From Verrucomicrobiia bacterium (lineage in GTDB: Bacteria > Verrucomicrobiota > Verrucomicrobiia > Verrucomicrobiales > Akkermansiaceae): a stretch of 64,000 nucleotides of DNA. Made by a program: the position numbers and the translations under genes. Location: the NCBI GenBank assembly GCA_030432565.1, contig JAUIGV010000005.1:170079-234078 (forward strand), in the 5' to 3' direction. Below the pieces are notes generated by a model. It did not search any database. It worked only from the letters and a program-made list of their open reading frames with translations, and was not told the origin of the DNA. Positions 37,503 to 46,156 of the stretch are shown here, one piece after another (the stretch's first letter is position 1; every line of letters starts with the position of its first letter).

Positions 37503-38936
37503 CTAGCTGATAAGATCAGGCCAGTCTTCGGTGTGGAAGAATTCGCCCTCGGGCTTGTCGACACGCTCGTAGGTGTGCGCGCCGAAGAAGTCACGCTGCG
37601 CTTGCAGCAAATTGGCGGGAAGGCGCTCGGCGCGGTAGGCGTCGTAGTAAGCCAGCGATCCGCCGAAACTTGGAACCGGGATTCCATTGATCGCAGCGAG
37701 GGCCACCACCTCACGCCAGTCCTGCTGCCCCTCGTTGAGGATCTTCGTAAAGAAGTCAGCAAGCATCAGGTTGGTCGGAGGAGTTTCCGCGGTGTAGGCC
37801 TCGGTGATCCGGTTGAGGAAACGGGCGCGAATGATACATCCGCCACGCCAGATTTTGGCGATCTCGCCGAGGTTCAAATTCCAGCCCTTGTCCTCGCCCA
37901 CCTTGGTGATGAGGTCCAGCCCCTGGGCATAGGAAACGATCTTGGAAGCATAGAGCGCGTTACGCACTTTCTTCACGAGGTCTTCCTTGCTCATCTCGAG
38001 ATTGAAGTCCCAGTTGCTCGGTCCCTCAAGGATTCCGGAAGCAACCTTGCGCTGGTCACGCATGGAGGAAAGAATGCGCGCCTCCACAGATCCGGCGATC
38101 GTGCTGAAGGGAACCGCCTGCTCAACCGATCCCATGACAGTCCAACGACCGGTACCTTTTTGACCGGCCTTGTCGACGATGAGATCAACAATATCTTTTC
38201 CGGTCTCAGGATCCTTTTGTTTGAAAATATTTGCGGTGATTTCAATCAGGAAAGACTCGAGGTCGCCTTCATTCCAGTCGGCAAAAATATCTGCCAGTTC
38301 CTCGTTGGAGAATCCAGCGGCTTTAAAGATATTGTAGGCTTCGCAGATGAGTTGCATGTCACCGTATTCGATGCCGTTGTGAACCATCTTCACGAAATGA
38401 CCGGCGCCACCTTCCCCGATATGAACCACGCAAGGCACGCCGTCGACTTTCGCAGAGATGCTTTCGAAAATGGGCTTCATCACTTCCCAGGTGGAAGCAG
38501 GACCGCCGGGCATGATGGAAGGACCTTTGAGAGCGCCTTCTTCTCCGCCGGAAACACCTGCTCCGATGAAACGGAAACCAGCCTCGCCGACATACTTGTC
38601 GCGGCGTTCGGTGTCGGTGTAGAGAGAGTTGCCGCCATCGATAATAATATCATCGGGATCGAGGAGAGGCATGAGAGATTCGATGACGGCATCGACCGGG
38701 CGGCCGGCTTGCACCATGATCTGAATTTTACGCGGCGTGGCGAGAGACTCGACAAATTCTTCCAAAGTCTCACAGCCCACGAGGGCCTTGCCGGGATTCT
38801 CTTCGATGAACTCGGTCATCTTGGAGGTCGTCCGGTTGTAAACAGAAACCTGAAAGCCGCGGCTTTCCACATTGAGCACGAGGTTTTGACCCATTACGGC
38901 CAAACCAATCAGTCCGAAATCACTTTTCTTTTCCAT
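37503..38936 (-). CDS. gnd: 6-phosphogluconate dehydrogenase (decarboxylating)
   Basis: The enzyme of the oxidative pentose phosphate pathway that makes ribulose 5-phosphate, CO2 and NADPH. With the ATG at 38936 it is 477 residues, a normal length; an upstream GTG adds five residues. Motifs include the NADP fold GLAVMGQNLVLNVESRG and YNRTTSK, the substrate-binding VSGGEEGALKGPSIMPGG, and the catalytic FVKMVHNGIEYGDMQ with the Lys. The C-terminal half is the all-alpha domain (WRGGCIIRARFLNRI). The gene stands alone upstream of a strong terminator. Confidence 0.97.
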   Translation of the reverse strand: MEKKSDFGLIGLAVMGQNLVLNVESRGFQVSVYNRTTSKMTEFIEENPGKALVGCETLEEFVESLATPRKIQIMVQAGRPVDAVIESLMPLLDPDDIIIDGGNSLYTDTERRDKYVGEAGFRFIGAGVSGGEEGALKGPSIMPGGPASTWEVMKPIFESISAKVDGVPCVVHIGEGGAGHFVKMVHNGIEYGDMQLICEAYNIFKAAGFSNEELADIFADWNEGDLESFLIEITANIFKQKDPETGKDIVDLIVDKAGQKGTGRWTVMGSVEQAVPFSTIAGSVEARILSSMRDQRKVASGILEGPSNWDFNLEMSKEDLVKKVRNALYASKIVSYAQGLDLITKVGEDKGWNLNLGEIAKIWRGGCIIRARFLNRITEAYTAETPPTNLMLADFFTKILNEGQQDWREVVALAAINGIPVPSFGGSLAYYDAYRAERLPANLLQAQRDFFGAHTYERVDKPEGEFFHTEDWPDLIS

Positions 38937-39017
38937 GGCAGTAGTCCGCACGATCGGCGGATTCCCAGCCCTTAGCGACGAGAGGCGGAAAAGGCAAACG
39001 CAATCTGTGCGACAACC

Positions 39018-39908
39018 TTAGCCGAACTTGGCCGCTTGAACGTCGCGGCCGATCTGTTTTTGCAGCTCCTCGAGCGACCCAAATTTTTTCTCATCGCGGA
39101 TTTTTCTCACGAAGCCAACTTCCAATTCCCAGCCATACTCCATCGGGAGATCATCAGAGAACAAATGAACCTCCAAACTACGTCCCCGATGGTCATCCAG
39201 CGTCGGCCGTGTTCCGATATTGGCGACACCGGGAATGCCGTTTCCTTTCACGACATAAACTCCGTTGGGCGGTAGAACCTCATCCGAAACCGCGACGTTT
39301 GCGGTTGGAAATCCAATCGTTCGCCCCAACTGCCTTCCGCGTACGACTTCACCAAAGACCGAGTAGGGTCTTCCCAACATGGCCGCGACAGAATCGAGAT
39401 CCTCTTCCTGCAGGCCCTTGCGGATTCGAGTACTGCTGATCCGGATGCCATCCTGCATGACTGCAGCCACTTCATGCACTTCGACGCCTGACTCGCGCCC
39501 CCACTCCCGGAGACGCGACATGTTCCCTTCGCGCCCGCGTCCAAAACTCCAATCATCCCCGGCTGAGAGTTTCCGAACCCCGGTGGCAAAGAGTTCATTG
39601 GCAAATTCGCGGGCCTCCCTCGCTGCGAATTCAGGGGAAAATTGAATCACGACCATAAAGTCGACTCCGAGTTTGGACAGGATGCGGCCCTTGTGATCCA
39701 AATTCGAAAGAATGCGGCGCGGAGCACGATCCGGCGCCAAAACCTGCACCGGGTGAGGATCGAAGGTCAAAACTCCGAGAGCCCCGGCTCCCCTTGCGGC
39801 ATCGATCACAGCTTGATGGCCGATGTGAACGCCATCGAAGACTCCCAGCGCCAGGCCAAAGGGTTTGCCAAACTCCGAGAGTTCTTCGAGTCCATGGAAA
39901 ACTTGCAC
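39018..39908 (-). CDS. ribF: Bifunctional riboflavin kinase / FAD synthetase
   Basis: Converts riboflavin to FMN and then FAD in the cytoplasm. The N-terminal adenylyltransferase domain has GVFDGVHIGHQAVI (the HxGH nucleotide-binding motif), GDDWSFGRGREGN and ISSTRIRKGL. The C-terminal flavokinase domain has GRTIGFPTANV with the PTAN motif and GVYVVKG. The length of 296 residues is slightly short but complete. The start is GTG at 39906-39908. The gene follows ftsZ by 45 bases on the same strand, so it may share its transcript. Confidence 0.95.
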   Translation of the reverse strand: MQVFHGLEELSEFGKPFGLALGVFDGVHIGHQAVIDAARGAGALGVLTFDPHPVQVLAPDRAPRRILSNLDHKGRILSKLGVDFMVVIQFSPEFAAREAREFANELFATGVRKLSAGDDWSFGRGREGNMSRLREWGRESGVEVHEVAAVMQDGIRISSTRIRKGLQEEDLDSVAAMLGRPYSVFGEVVRGRQLGRTIGFPTANVAVSDEVLPPNGVYVVKGNGIPGVANIGTRPTLDDHRGRSLEVHLFSDDLPMEYGWELEVGFVRKIRDEKKFGSLEELQKQIGRDVQAAKFG

Positions 39909-39953
39909 GCCGCAATGAACGGAGGGTCTCGGTTTGTGTCAACCCACTAGCCT

Positions 39954-41462
39954 CTAACGCCGTCGACTTCGCTTGCGCAGGTAGGGCGGAATATCGAGGT
40001 CTTCGCCATCTTTGACGACGTTTGGGGACTCGCCATCAAAACGCCCCTTCGGTGCCCCCTCCAAGAGAAGCTCCCCCTGGTTGTCTGTCGACTTGGTTGC
40101 CACAAACTCTTCGATTTCCGGCTCGGGATCCTGAACAGGCTCGGGGTCAGCGACCGCTTCCGGCTCCGGTTCTTCCTTATCGGAAATCACCTTTAATCCC
40201 GGCGCCGCAAAATCATCCAATTCATCCGGTTCGAACTCAATATCCTCCTCAGCCACGATCGACTCTTCCCCGGCCTCGTCGTCTTCGATCTCCTCTCCGG
40301 ACTCTTCGTCTTCCAAACCTTCCGGCTCCTCTTCGACAAGACTTAGGACCGGATCTTTCGCCTCAGACCGAATCTCCTCCTCAACATCGGCCCCGGCTTT
40401 ACTGGCCGGAGCTTCCTCCTCCTGAATCTCTTCTTCAGCAACAGGTTCATCGGGCTCCGCGATCTCCTCGACGTAGGGAACCGCCTGAAGCCGCTCTTCA
40501 GGAAGCGCACTGATGATCGTGACGCTTAGCGCGTCCTTCATTTGCTTGTCGGTCGCCGCCCCAAAAAGGAGATGGGCGTTTTCCGGAATAAATTTGGTCA
40601 GGCCCTGCATTAGGAGCTCAACTTCATAGAGGGTCATATCGTCCCCGCCGCAAATATGCACGAGCACCGTCGTGGCATCTTCGAGCAAAGATCCCCGGTC
40701 GAGGAGCGGGCTGTTGAGAGCTGCTTTCAGCGCGGACTGGGCCCGGTTTTCGCCGCGGCCAAGTCCGGAACCAAAGAGGCAACGCGAGCGAGTGGTCTTC
40801 AAAGCCGACATCAGCTCATCAAGACCCACATTGATCAGCCCCGGACGAAGAACGAGACGGGCGACCGCCGTAATACTGTCGGAGATCATACGATCCGCAG
40901 CCGAAAATGCCTCATGGACCCCTTGTTTGGGCAGGACCAACTCGCCCATCCGGCCGTTATCGAAAGTGACCAGCGCATTGGAAAGAACCGCCAGCTGGTT
41001 CAGAGACTCCTCCGCCTGAGTCCGCCGGCGACGCCCCTCAAACGCAAATGGCATCGTGGCAAAAACCACCACAAATGCTCCAGCCTCACGCGCCAACCTC
41101 ACCAAAATCGGAGCCGCGCCCGAACCAGTCCCCCCCCCAAGGCCCACACAAAGAAAAACGATCTGACGATCTCTGAGTGAATCACGAATTTCATCCTCAG
41201 CCTCTTGAATCGCCTTTTCGCCAAGCTCCGGATCACCTCCCGTTCCCAGCCCCTTGGTCAAATTGCGCCCCAATTGAATCTTTTCACCGGCCACGGTTCC
41301 AGTCAGAGTTCTGACGTCGGTATTCATGGAAAGAAGCTCCGCCCCCTCGATGCCGTCCAAGGCCACCCGGTCGAGCATATTCGAACCCGCCCCACCGAGG
41401 CCGACAATTTTTACTGAGCTTTCGGGGATGGTTTGCTGGCGGTTGCGGGGGTATTCAATCAT
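39954..41462 (-). CDS. ftsZ: Cell division protein FtsZ with divergent T7 loop
   Basis: The tubulin-like GTPase that forms the division ring. The protein is 502 residues: the GTPase domain has GLGGAGSN (21-28), the tubulin signature GLGGGTGSG (107-115) and PFAFEGRRR. An acidic linker of about 160 residues (320-486) and a C-terminal peptide DLDIPPYLRK, which binds FtsA/ZipA-type anchors, follow. The T7 synergy loop reads NVGLDEL (211-217), where E. coli has NVDFADV, so the two catalytic Asp residues align with Gly213 and Glu216. It is not inside a dcw cluster; its neighbours are ribF downstream and the divergent DUF4175 gene. Confidence 0.93.
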   Translation of the reverse strand: MIEYPRNRQQTIPESSVKIVGLGGAGSNMLDRVALDGIEGAELLSMNTDVRTLTGTVAGEKIQLGRNLTKGLGTGGDPELGEKAIQEAEDEIRDSLRDRQIVFLCVGLGGGTGSGAAPILVRLAREAGAFVVVFATMPFAFEGRRRRTQAEESLNQLAVLSNALVTFDNGRMGELVLPKQGVHEAFSAADRMISDSITAVARLVLRPGLINVGLDELMSALKTTRSRCLFGSGLGRGENRAQSALKAALNSPLLDRGSLLEDATTVLVHICGGDDMTLYEVELLMQGLTKFIPENAHLLFGAATDKQMKDALSVTIISALPEERLQAVPYVEEIAEPDEPVAEEEIQEEEAPASKAGADVEEEIRSEAKDPVLSLVEEEPEGLEDEESGEEIEDDEAGEESIVAEEDIEFEPDELDDFAAPGLKVISDKEEPEPEAVADPEPVQDPEPEIEEFVATKSTDNQGELLLEGAPKGRFDGESPNVVKDGEDLDIPPYLRKRSRRR

Positions 41463-41648
41463 CGTTTCAAGATATTTAACGGATCTTTACCAATATTGGG
41501 CATGAGTCACCAGCTAAAAACCCAACAAAAAACACGCTCACGCATCGTTATAACATGAAAGAAAACCGGAATTTCCCGCTGGCAGGACCACCATTTGTCT
41601 GCGAGTCTCCTGAAACCTTTAGTCCGAGTCCTCGAGTCTCATTCTAAG

Positions 41649-44408
41649 ATGCCTGAACCATCCTCTCCCTCGTCACCCCACCAGTCCACGCCCATCCCGG
41701 CGGAACTCAGCAAGCAACTCGCTGATTTTCAGAAGTCTCTTTGGCGTATCAAGATCACCGAAGCCATCCTCGCAGGGATCTTTGGGCTGATCATATCTTT
41801 CTTGCTCGTCTTTGCGCTCGAGCGTCTTTTCCCCATTCCTGCTCTGGCACGTCTTGCGATTTTAATTGCTGGAACATCGCTGGCGGCCGTTTTTGCCCCC
41901 TACTGGGTCCGTCGCTGGGTCTACGGACACCGTCGGGAAGAACAACTCGCCCGCCTGATTTCGCGTAAATTCCCAAAATTGGGTGACCGGCTCCTCGGAA
42001 TCGTCGAACTCCAGGATCAAAAGGAAGCCCAGGAAGCTCTTTCTCCCGAACTCCGCGCAGCCGCCATGATTCATGTGGCAAATCAGGCCGCCAAACGGGA
42101 TATGAACGACGCCCTCCCCTACTCGAGGCACAAAAAACTGGCGCTGGGAGTTCTCATGGGAGCCGCAGCCATCGCTTTTGGATTTTCCATTGCGCCCAAG
42201 GCCGGAGGAAACGCGCTCAAGCGCTGGTTGATGCCGCTATCGGATACCGAGCACTACACCTTCACCCAATTTGACACCGACAAGATGCCCGATCCTCTGG
42301 TGGTCCCTCTCGGTGAAGCTTTCAGCTTCAAGGCACCCCTCAAGGAAGACAGCGACGAAAAACCCGCCACCGCCCGCGCACGATACGGTCAACAGGATTG
42401 GGTCGAAGCCGAGCTCGGTGATGACGGCGCCTATCAATTCGAGTTCACCGGCCAGGAAGTACAGGACCAGATCACCGTCGAAGCGGGCGATGCCAGGCAC
42501 CGTGTCCGTGTTGAGCCCGAAGTCCGCCCCGAGGTTTCAGGCTTCGAGGCCTTGGTCACCCTGCCCGACTACCTGCAACTCGATCCGCGTGTTATGGACA
42601 TCCGCACCGGTGCCTTGACGGCTCTTGAAGGCAGCAAGGTCGTGCTCAAAGGATCATTCTCCCGCGAAATCTCGAATGCCAACGCCCGGCTAAACCCTCA
42701 ACCCCTCGAAGAGGATGCCGTCAGCGAAGGTGGCAGCGCAATTGAAGTCGAATCTCCTTCAGATCTGGAATCGGCCCAAGCCGAGGCTGAAAAGAAGGAG
42801 AAGGAAGCGGAAGCCAAAAAGCTCGTCAAAATGCCCGAGCCCCGCGACCTCAAACTCACCATGGATGGCGCGACAATTTCCAGCGAGCCCATCGATTTAG
42901 GGCGTTTCCACGCTAGCGTTCCCTTCACTTGGACCGATGTCAAAGGACTCGACGGAGCCGGATCGTTCAAAGTCGAGATCAAGACGACGGAAGATCAGGT
43001 CCCCACCTCCTATATTCAAGGCATCGAACGCAACATCGTAATTCTTGCCGAGGAAACCCTTGAGTTCGATATCATCAGCGAGGATGACTTCGGCCTGAAA
43101 GAGATCGGGTTGTCATGGGTTGGATCCTTCAACAAGCCAACGGATGGCGAGCCAGCCAGCGGATCGATCGCCTTGAAGAAAGGGTCGCCTTCCTCAAATC
43201 GCCTGAGCGAGCGCGCCATCTTCTCGCCTCAAACCTACGGAATCGAACCCCAGACCCTCATCCTTTCAGCCTACACCGAAGACTACAAACCGGGACGCGG
43301 CCGGATTTATTCCGAGCCCCTCACGATTTATATCCTCACCCGCGACGAGCACGCCCAGGTCATCAAGAAACGCTTTGATCGGGTGATCAGTGAACTTGAG
43401 GACGCCGCCCGCAAGGAACTGAACAACCTCGACGAGAACGAGCGACTCGATAAGAACAACACCGCCGAGGAACTTCAAAGCGAGGAATCCAAAGAGAAGC
43501 TTGCCGAAAGCGAGCAAAAGGAGGCGGAAAACGCCGAGAAGATGAAGGAGATCGCCAAGAAGATGGAAGAGATTTTCAAGGACGCCGCCCGCAATGGCGA
43601 ACTCGACCAGAAGACCATGAAGGAGATGGCCGACGCCCTTCAGAATATGAAGGAACTCGGAGAGCAGGACATGCCCGAGGTCGAGAAGAAGCTGGGAGAA
43701 GCCCAGGATCAAAAATCCACTCCGGAAAAGACCGAAAAAGATCTCAAGGAAGCGATCAAGAAGCAGAAGGAAGCTCTCAAAAAGATGCAGGAAACGATCG
43801 AGAAGGCCAATCAGGCCAACGAGAACTTCGAAGCCTCGACCTTTGTGAATCGTCTCAAGAAATCTTCGGCCGACGAAGGCTCGATTGGCAACTCGCTCAA
43901 CTCAGCCCTCACCGGAAAACTGGCGATTGTCGGGGCCTCCCCCAACAGCGACGACATCGACCCGGTCAACCAGCGACTTCTGGGTGAACTCTCCGGACAG
44001 CAACGTTCCATCACCAATGATGTCCGCTGGATTCAGGAAGATCTGGAGCGATTCTATGCCCGGACCCAAAAGCCCATTCACAAGGAGGTTTACGAAGATA
44101 TGGCCAAGTCTCTTATCGACGAGAAACTAGAGAGACTCCGCGAGAAGATCCAGAAGAACCACACCTTCACCTCCCGCAAGCTGGCCAAAGATTGGTCCGA
44201 CCGGCTCATGGAATGGGCCGAGAAACTTGAGGGCCCCAAGGACGACGGTGGCGGCGGCGACGGTGGTGGCGGTGGCGGTGGCGGAGAAGAAAAAGATTTC
44301 GAATTCATGCTTAAAGTCATGCGAATGGTGCAGGCCGAGCAAGATATCCGGGGCCGCACCCGTTCACTCGAGCAGATGCTCCGTTCCCTCAAACTTTCCG
44401 AGAAGTAA
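41649..44408 (+). CDS. DUF4175-like membrane coiled-coil protein
   Basis: A 919-residue protein. The ATG at 41649 is used; the frame is open back to a TTG at 41595. Two close membrane spans (ILAGIFGLIISFLLVFAL and LAILIAGTSLAAVFA) and a third (LALGVLMGAAAIAFGF, about 160-180) precede a beta-rich extracytoplasmic region with two similar domains. A long Lys/Glu-rich coiled coil follows (about 575-760, with EEIFKDAARNGELDQ). The final part is helical, with a stretch of Gly codons (GGGGDGGGGGGGG) just before FMLKVMRMVQAEQD. The overall order matches large DUF4175-type proteins of PVC bacteria, function unknown. It is the first gene of a plus-strand block reaching 50705 and is divergent from ftsZ. 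Confidence 0.72.
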   Translation: MPEPSSPSSPHQSTPIPAELSKQLADFQKSLWRIKITEAILAGIFGLIISFLLVFALERLFPIPALARLAILIAGTSLAAVFAPYWVRRWVYGHRREEQLARLISRKFPKLGDRLLGIVELQDQKEAQEALSPELRAAAMIHVANQAAKRDMNDALPYSRHKKLALGVLMGAAAIAFGFSIAPKAGGNALKRWLMPLSDTEHYTFTQFDTDKMPDPLVVPLGEAFSFKAPLKEDSDEKPATARARYGQQDWVEAELGDDGAYQFEFTGQEVQDQITVEAGDARHRVRVEPEVRPEVSGFEALVTLPDYLQLDPRVMDIRTGALTALEGSKVVLKGSFSREISNANARLNPQPLEEDAVSEGGSAIEVESPSDLESAQAEAEKKEKEAEAKKLVKMPEPRDLKLTMDGATISSEPIDLGRFHASVPFTWTDVKGLDGAGSFKVEIKTTEDQVPTSYIQGIERNIVILAEETLEFDIISEDDFGLKEIGLSWVGSFNKPTDGEPASGSIALKKGSPSSNRLSERAIFSPQTYGIEPQTLILSAYTEDYKPGRGRIYSEPLTIYILTRDEHAQVIKKRFDRVISELEDAARKELNNLDENERLDKNNTAEELQSEESKEKLAESEQKEAENAEKMKEIAKKMEEIFKDAARNGELDQKTMKEMADALQNMKELGEQDMPEVEKKLGEAQDQKSTPEKTEKDLKEAIKKQKEALKKMQETIEKANQANENFEASTFVNRLKKSSADEGSIGNSLNSALTGKLAIVGASPNSDDIDPVNQRLLGELSGQQRSITNDVRWIQEDLERFYARTQKPIHKEVYEDMAKSLIDEKLERLREKIQKNHTFTSRKLAKDWSDRLMEWAEKLEGPKDDGGGGDGGGGGGGGEEKDFEFMLKVMRMVQAEQDIRGRTRSLEQMLRSLKLSEK

Positions 44409-44437
44409 ACCTAAATCATCAACCCCAAAAATAATCC

Positions 44438-44800
44438 ATGAAAGCAACACTAATCACCGCGCTCGCTTCGGCGGGCCTGCTGGCGACCGGCTTTGCCGAC
44501 CCCGTCAAGGAGGACAGCGCGAAACAACCCACCGAGGCCGAAAAGGCCAAGGCACTTGTCGAACACCAGGAGGGATCCGAAAAGGTCTCAATTGATCAGG
44601 ACAAGCAGACGGCCAATGCCCAGGAACTCCTTCTTGAGCAGACCAACCCAAAGGTCATCGCCCTCCTCACCGAGGTTGAGACCCTCATGGCCAAGGCCAC
44701 GGACGAATTGGAAGACGGTAATACCAGTGGCGACACAATCGCCATGCAGACGGAGATCATCGAAAAGATCTACGAAGCCGCTAAAGAAAAATCCCAATGA
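44438..44800 (+). CDS. Small exported protein (first half of a UGA-split frame)
   Basis: A 120-residue protein with a signal peptide (MKATLITALASAGLLATGFA). The mature part is acidic and helical (KVIALLTEVETLMAKATDEL) and ends EKSQ followed by TGA (44798-44800). The same frame continues without another stop to 45085, and the next part begins with PSCSQSPSMGAMLEMMG, so the two pieces may be one protein interrupted by a nonsense codon. No family is recognised. It sits 30 bases after the DUF4175 gene and belongs to the same transcript. Confidence 0.6.
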   Translation: MKATLITALASAGLLATGFADPVKEDSAKQPTEAEKAKALVEHQEGSEKVSIDQDKQTANAQELLLEQTNPKVIALLTEVETLMAKATDELEDGNTSGDTIAMQTEIIEKIYEAAKEKSQ

Positions 44801-44824
44801 CCGTCCTGTAGTCAAAGTCCGAGC

Positions 44825-45085
44825 ATGGGTGCCATGCTCGAAATGATGGGCCAAATGATGGGCAAAAAGCCTGGTGAGAATCAGGACAAAGAATCAAACC
44901 AAGGTGGTGAAGGATCCACCGGCGAATCCGATTCCGCGAACACCGATAACAACGGCATCGCCAAAGGAGACAAGGGCGTGGAACGACGCGTTCCCCGCGC
45001 TGCCGGAAAATCCGGAAACACCCTGCCACCTGAGTTCCAAAAGGCACTCGATGGCTACAACAAGGCCGCAAAGGCCAAAAAATAA
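44825..45085 (+). CDS. Small Met-rich protein, in-frame continuation after a UGA
   Basis: 86 residues starting MGAMLEMMGQMMGKK, then a long polar Gly/Ser/Asp-rich stretch and a C-terminal helix (LPPEFQKALDGYNKAAKAKK). It is in the same frame as the 44438-44800 gene, with only 24 bases and the TGA between them. It has no signal peptide of its own and no clear ribosome binding site, which favours the view that it is the C-terminal half of a split or readthrough protein of 215 codons. Translation as a separate product cannot be excluded. Confidence 0.4.
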   Translation: MGAMLEMMGQMMGKKPGENQDKESNQGGEGSTGESDSANTDNNGIAKGDKGVERRVPRAAGKSGNTLPPEFQKALDGYNKAAKAKK

Positions 45086-45097
45086 TCCACAAGAAAT

Positions 45098-45141
45098 CCG
45101 GCCTTCGGAGCGTTAAAGCTCCGGAGGTCGGTTCTTCTTTT
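45098..45141 (+). terminator. Hairpin with T-rich tail inside the operon (terminator or attenuator)
   Basis: A 14-bp stem (two G-U pairs), CCGGCCTTCGGAGC (45098-45111) with GCTCCGGAGGTCGG (45118-45131), has a GTTAAA loop and is followed by TTCTTCTTTT. It lies between the split small gene and the toroid protein gene, so expression of the downstream genes may be separately controlled. Confidence 0.6.
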
Positions 45142-45172
45142 CACTCTCCAACACCGCTTTCACACCGATCCC

Positions 45173-46156
45173 ATGCGTATTTTGATTTCAATGCTAGCTC
45201 TGACCCTGGCCCTCCCGGCTCCCGGCCAGAATCCACTTCAGCGAGACGAAGACCCCATTCCGGCCGCCGTTGAAAACATCTATACCCGGGGACTCCGGTA
45301 TCTTTCCAAAACCCAAAAGGAAGACGGATCGTGGGCCGATGGTGTCGGCAGCGAACCCGGCGTGGTCGGACTCGCGGTCATGGCCTTCCTTGCCCACGGC
45401 GAGGACCCAAACCACGGCGAATATGCGGAGAATATCAAACGCGGAATCACCTACATTCTTGCCGCGCAAGACTCCGGAAACGGATACATTGGAAGCTCGA
45501 TGTACACGCACGGCTTCGCCACCCTCGCCCTCGCCGAGTGTTATGGAATGTATCGCGACGACAAGATCGCCGGGGCCTTGAAAAAAGCCGTCGAGCTGAT
45601 TCTCAGCGCACAAAAGCGCAATCCGAGGGGCGGCTGGCGTTACAGCCCCGATGCCACCACTTCCGATAGCTCCATCGCCGGATGCCAAATCGTCGCTCTC
45701 TATGCGGCCCGCAATGCCGGCATTCCCGTTCCGGATGTCGCCCTGGAAAAGGGAATGAAGTTCATGCGCAAGTGTCGCGGCAGCGACGGTGGCTACGGTT
45801 ACCAAAATGCCATGGGCGACCGCCCCACCCTGACCGCCATCGGTGTTCTCTGCGAGTCACTCGCCAAGCAGCACAAAACAAAGCTTTACGAGGCCAGTGC
45901 CAAGTATCTCGCGAAGAAGCTCAACCATCGCGAGAGCCATTACGCCTATTACTTCGAATACTACATGGCCCAGGCCCTTTTTCACTCGAACGAGGAAACA
46001 TGGCAGGAATGGAACGCCAAGAACACCCGATACCTTGGAGCGCTTCAGGGACCCGACGGATCATTCCCGGGAAGCCGCGGAAAGTCCTTCAACACTTCCG
46101 GCGCCCTCCTGTCACTCGCCTTGAACTACCGTTTCCTTCCCATCTACGAAAAATGA
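45173..46156 (+). CDS. Exported squalene-cyclase/prenyltransferase-type alpha/alpha-toroid protein
   Basis: A 327-residue exported protein (signal peptide about 1-18). It has repeated helical units of the terpene-cyclase toroid type: GLRYLSKTQKEDGSW, ITYILAAQDSGNGYIG, AVELILSAQKRNPRGGW, GMKFMRKCRGSDGGYGY and YLGALQGPDGSFPG. It lacks the DxDD motif of class II terpene cyclases and is located outside the cytoplasm, so it is probably a structural or binding protein and not a cyclase. Its stop codon overlaps the start of the next gene (ATGA, 46153-46156), so it is coupled to the first NGD-repeat protein. Confidence 0.82.
   Translation: MRILISMLALTLALPAPGQNPLQRDEDPIPAAVENIYTRGLRYLSKTQKEDGSWADGVGSEPGVVGLAVMAFLAHGEDPNHGEYAENIKRGITYILAAQDSGNGYIGSSMYTHGFATLALAECYGMYRDDKIAGALKKAVELILSAQKRNPRGGWRYSPDATTSDSSIAGCQIVALYAARNAGIPVPDVALEKGMKFMRKCRGSDGGYGYQNAMGDRPTLTAIGVLCESLAKQHKTKLYEASAKYLAKKLNHRESHYAYYFEYYMAQALFHSNEETWQEWNAKNTRYLGALQGPDGSFPGSRGKSFNTSGALLSLALNYRFLPIYEK

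Noticed and set aside
44245..44285. GGC/GGT-rich tract as a microsatellite or regulatory repeat
   Set aside because: It is in frame and encodes a Gly-rich linker in the DUF4175-like protein.
44798..44800. Selenocysteine reading of the in-frame TGA
   Set aside because: No redox motif surrounds the codon, and no clear downstream SECIS-like hairpin was identified.
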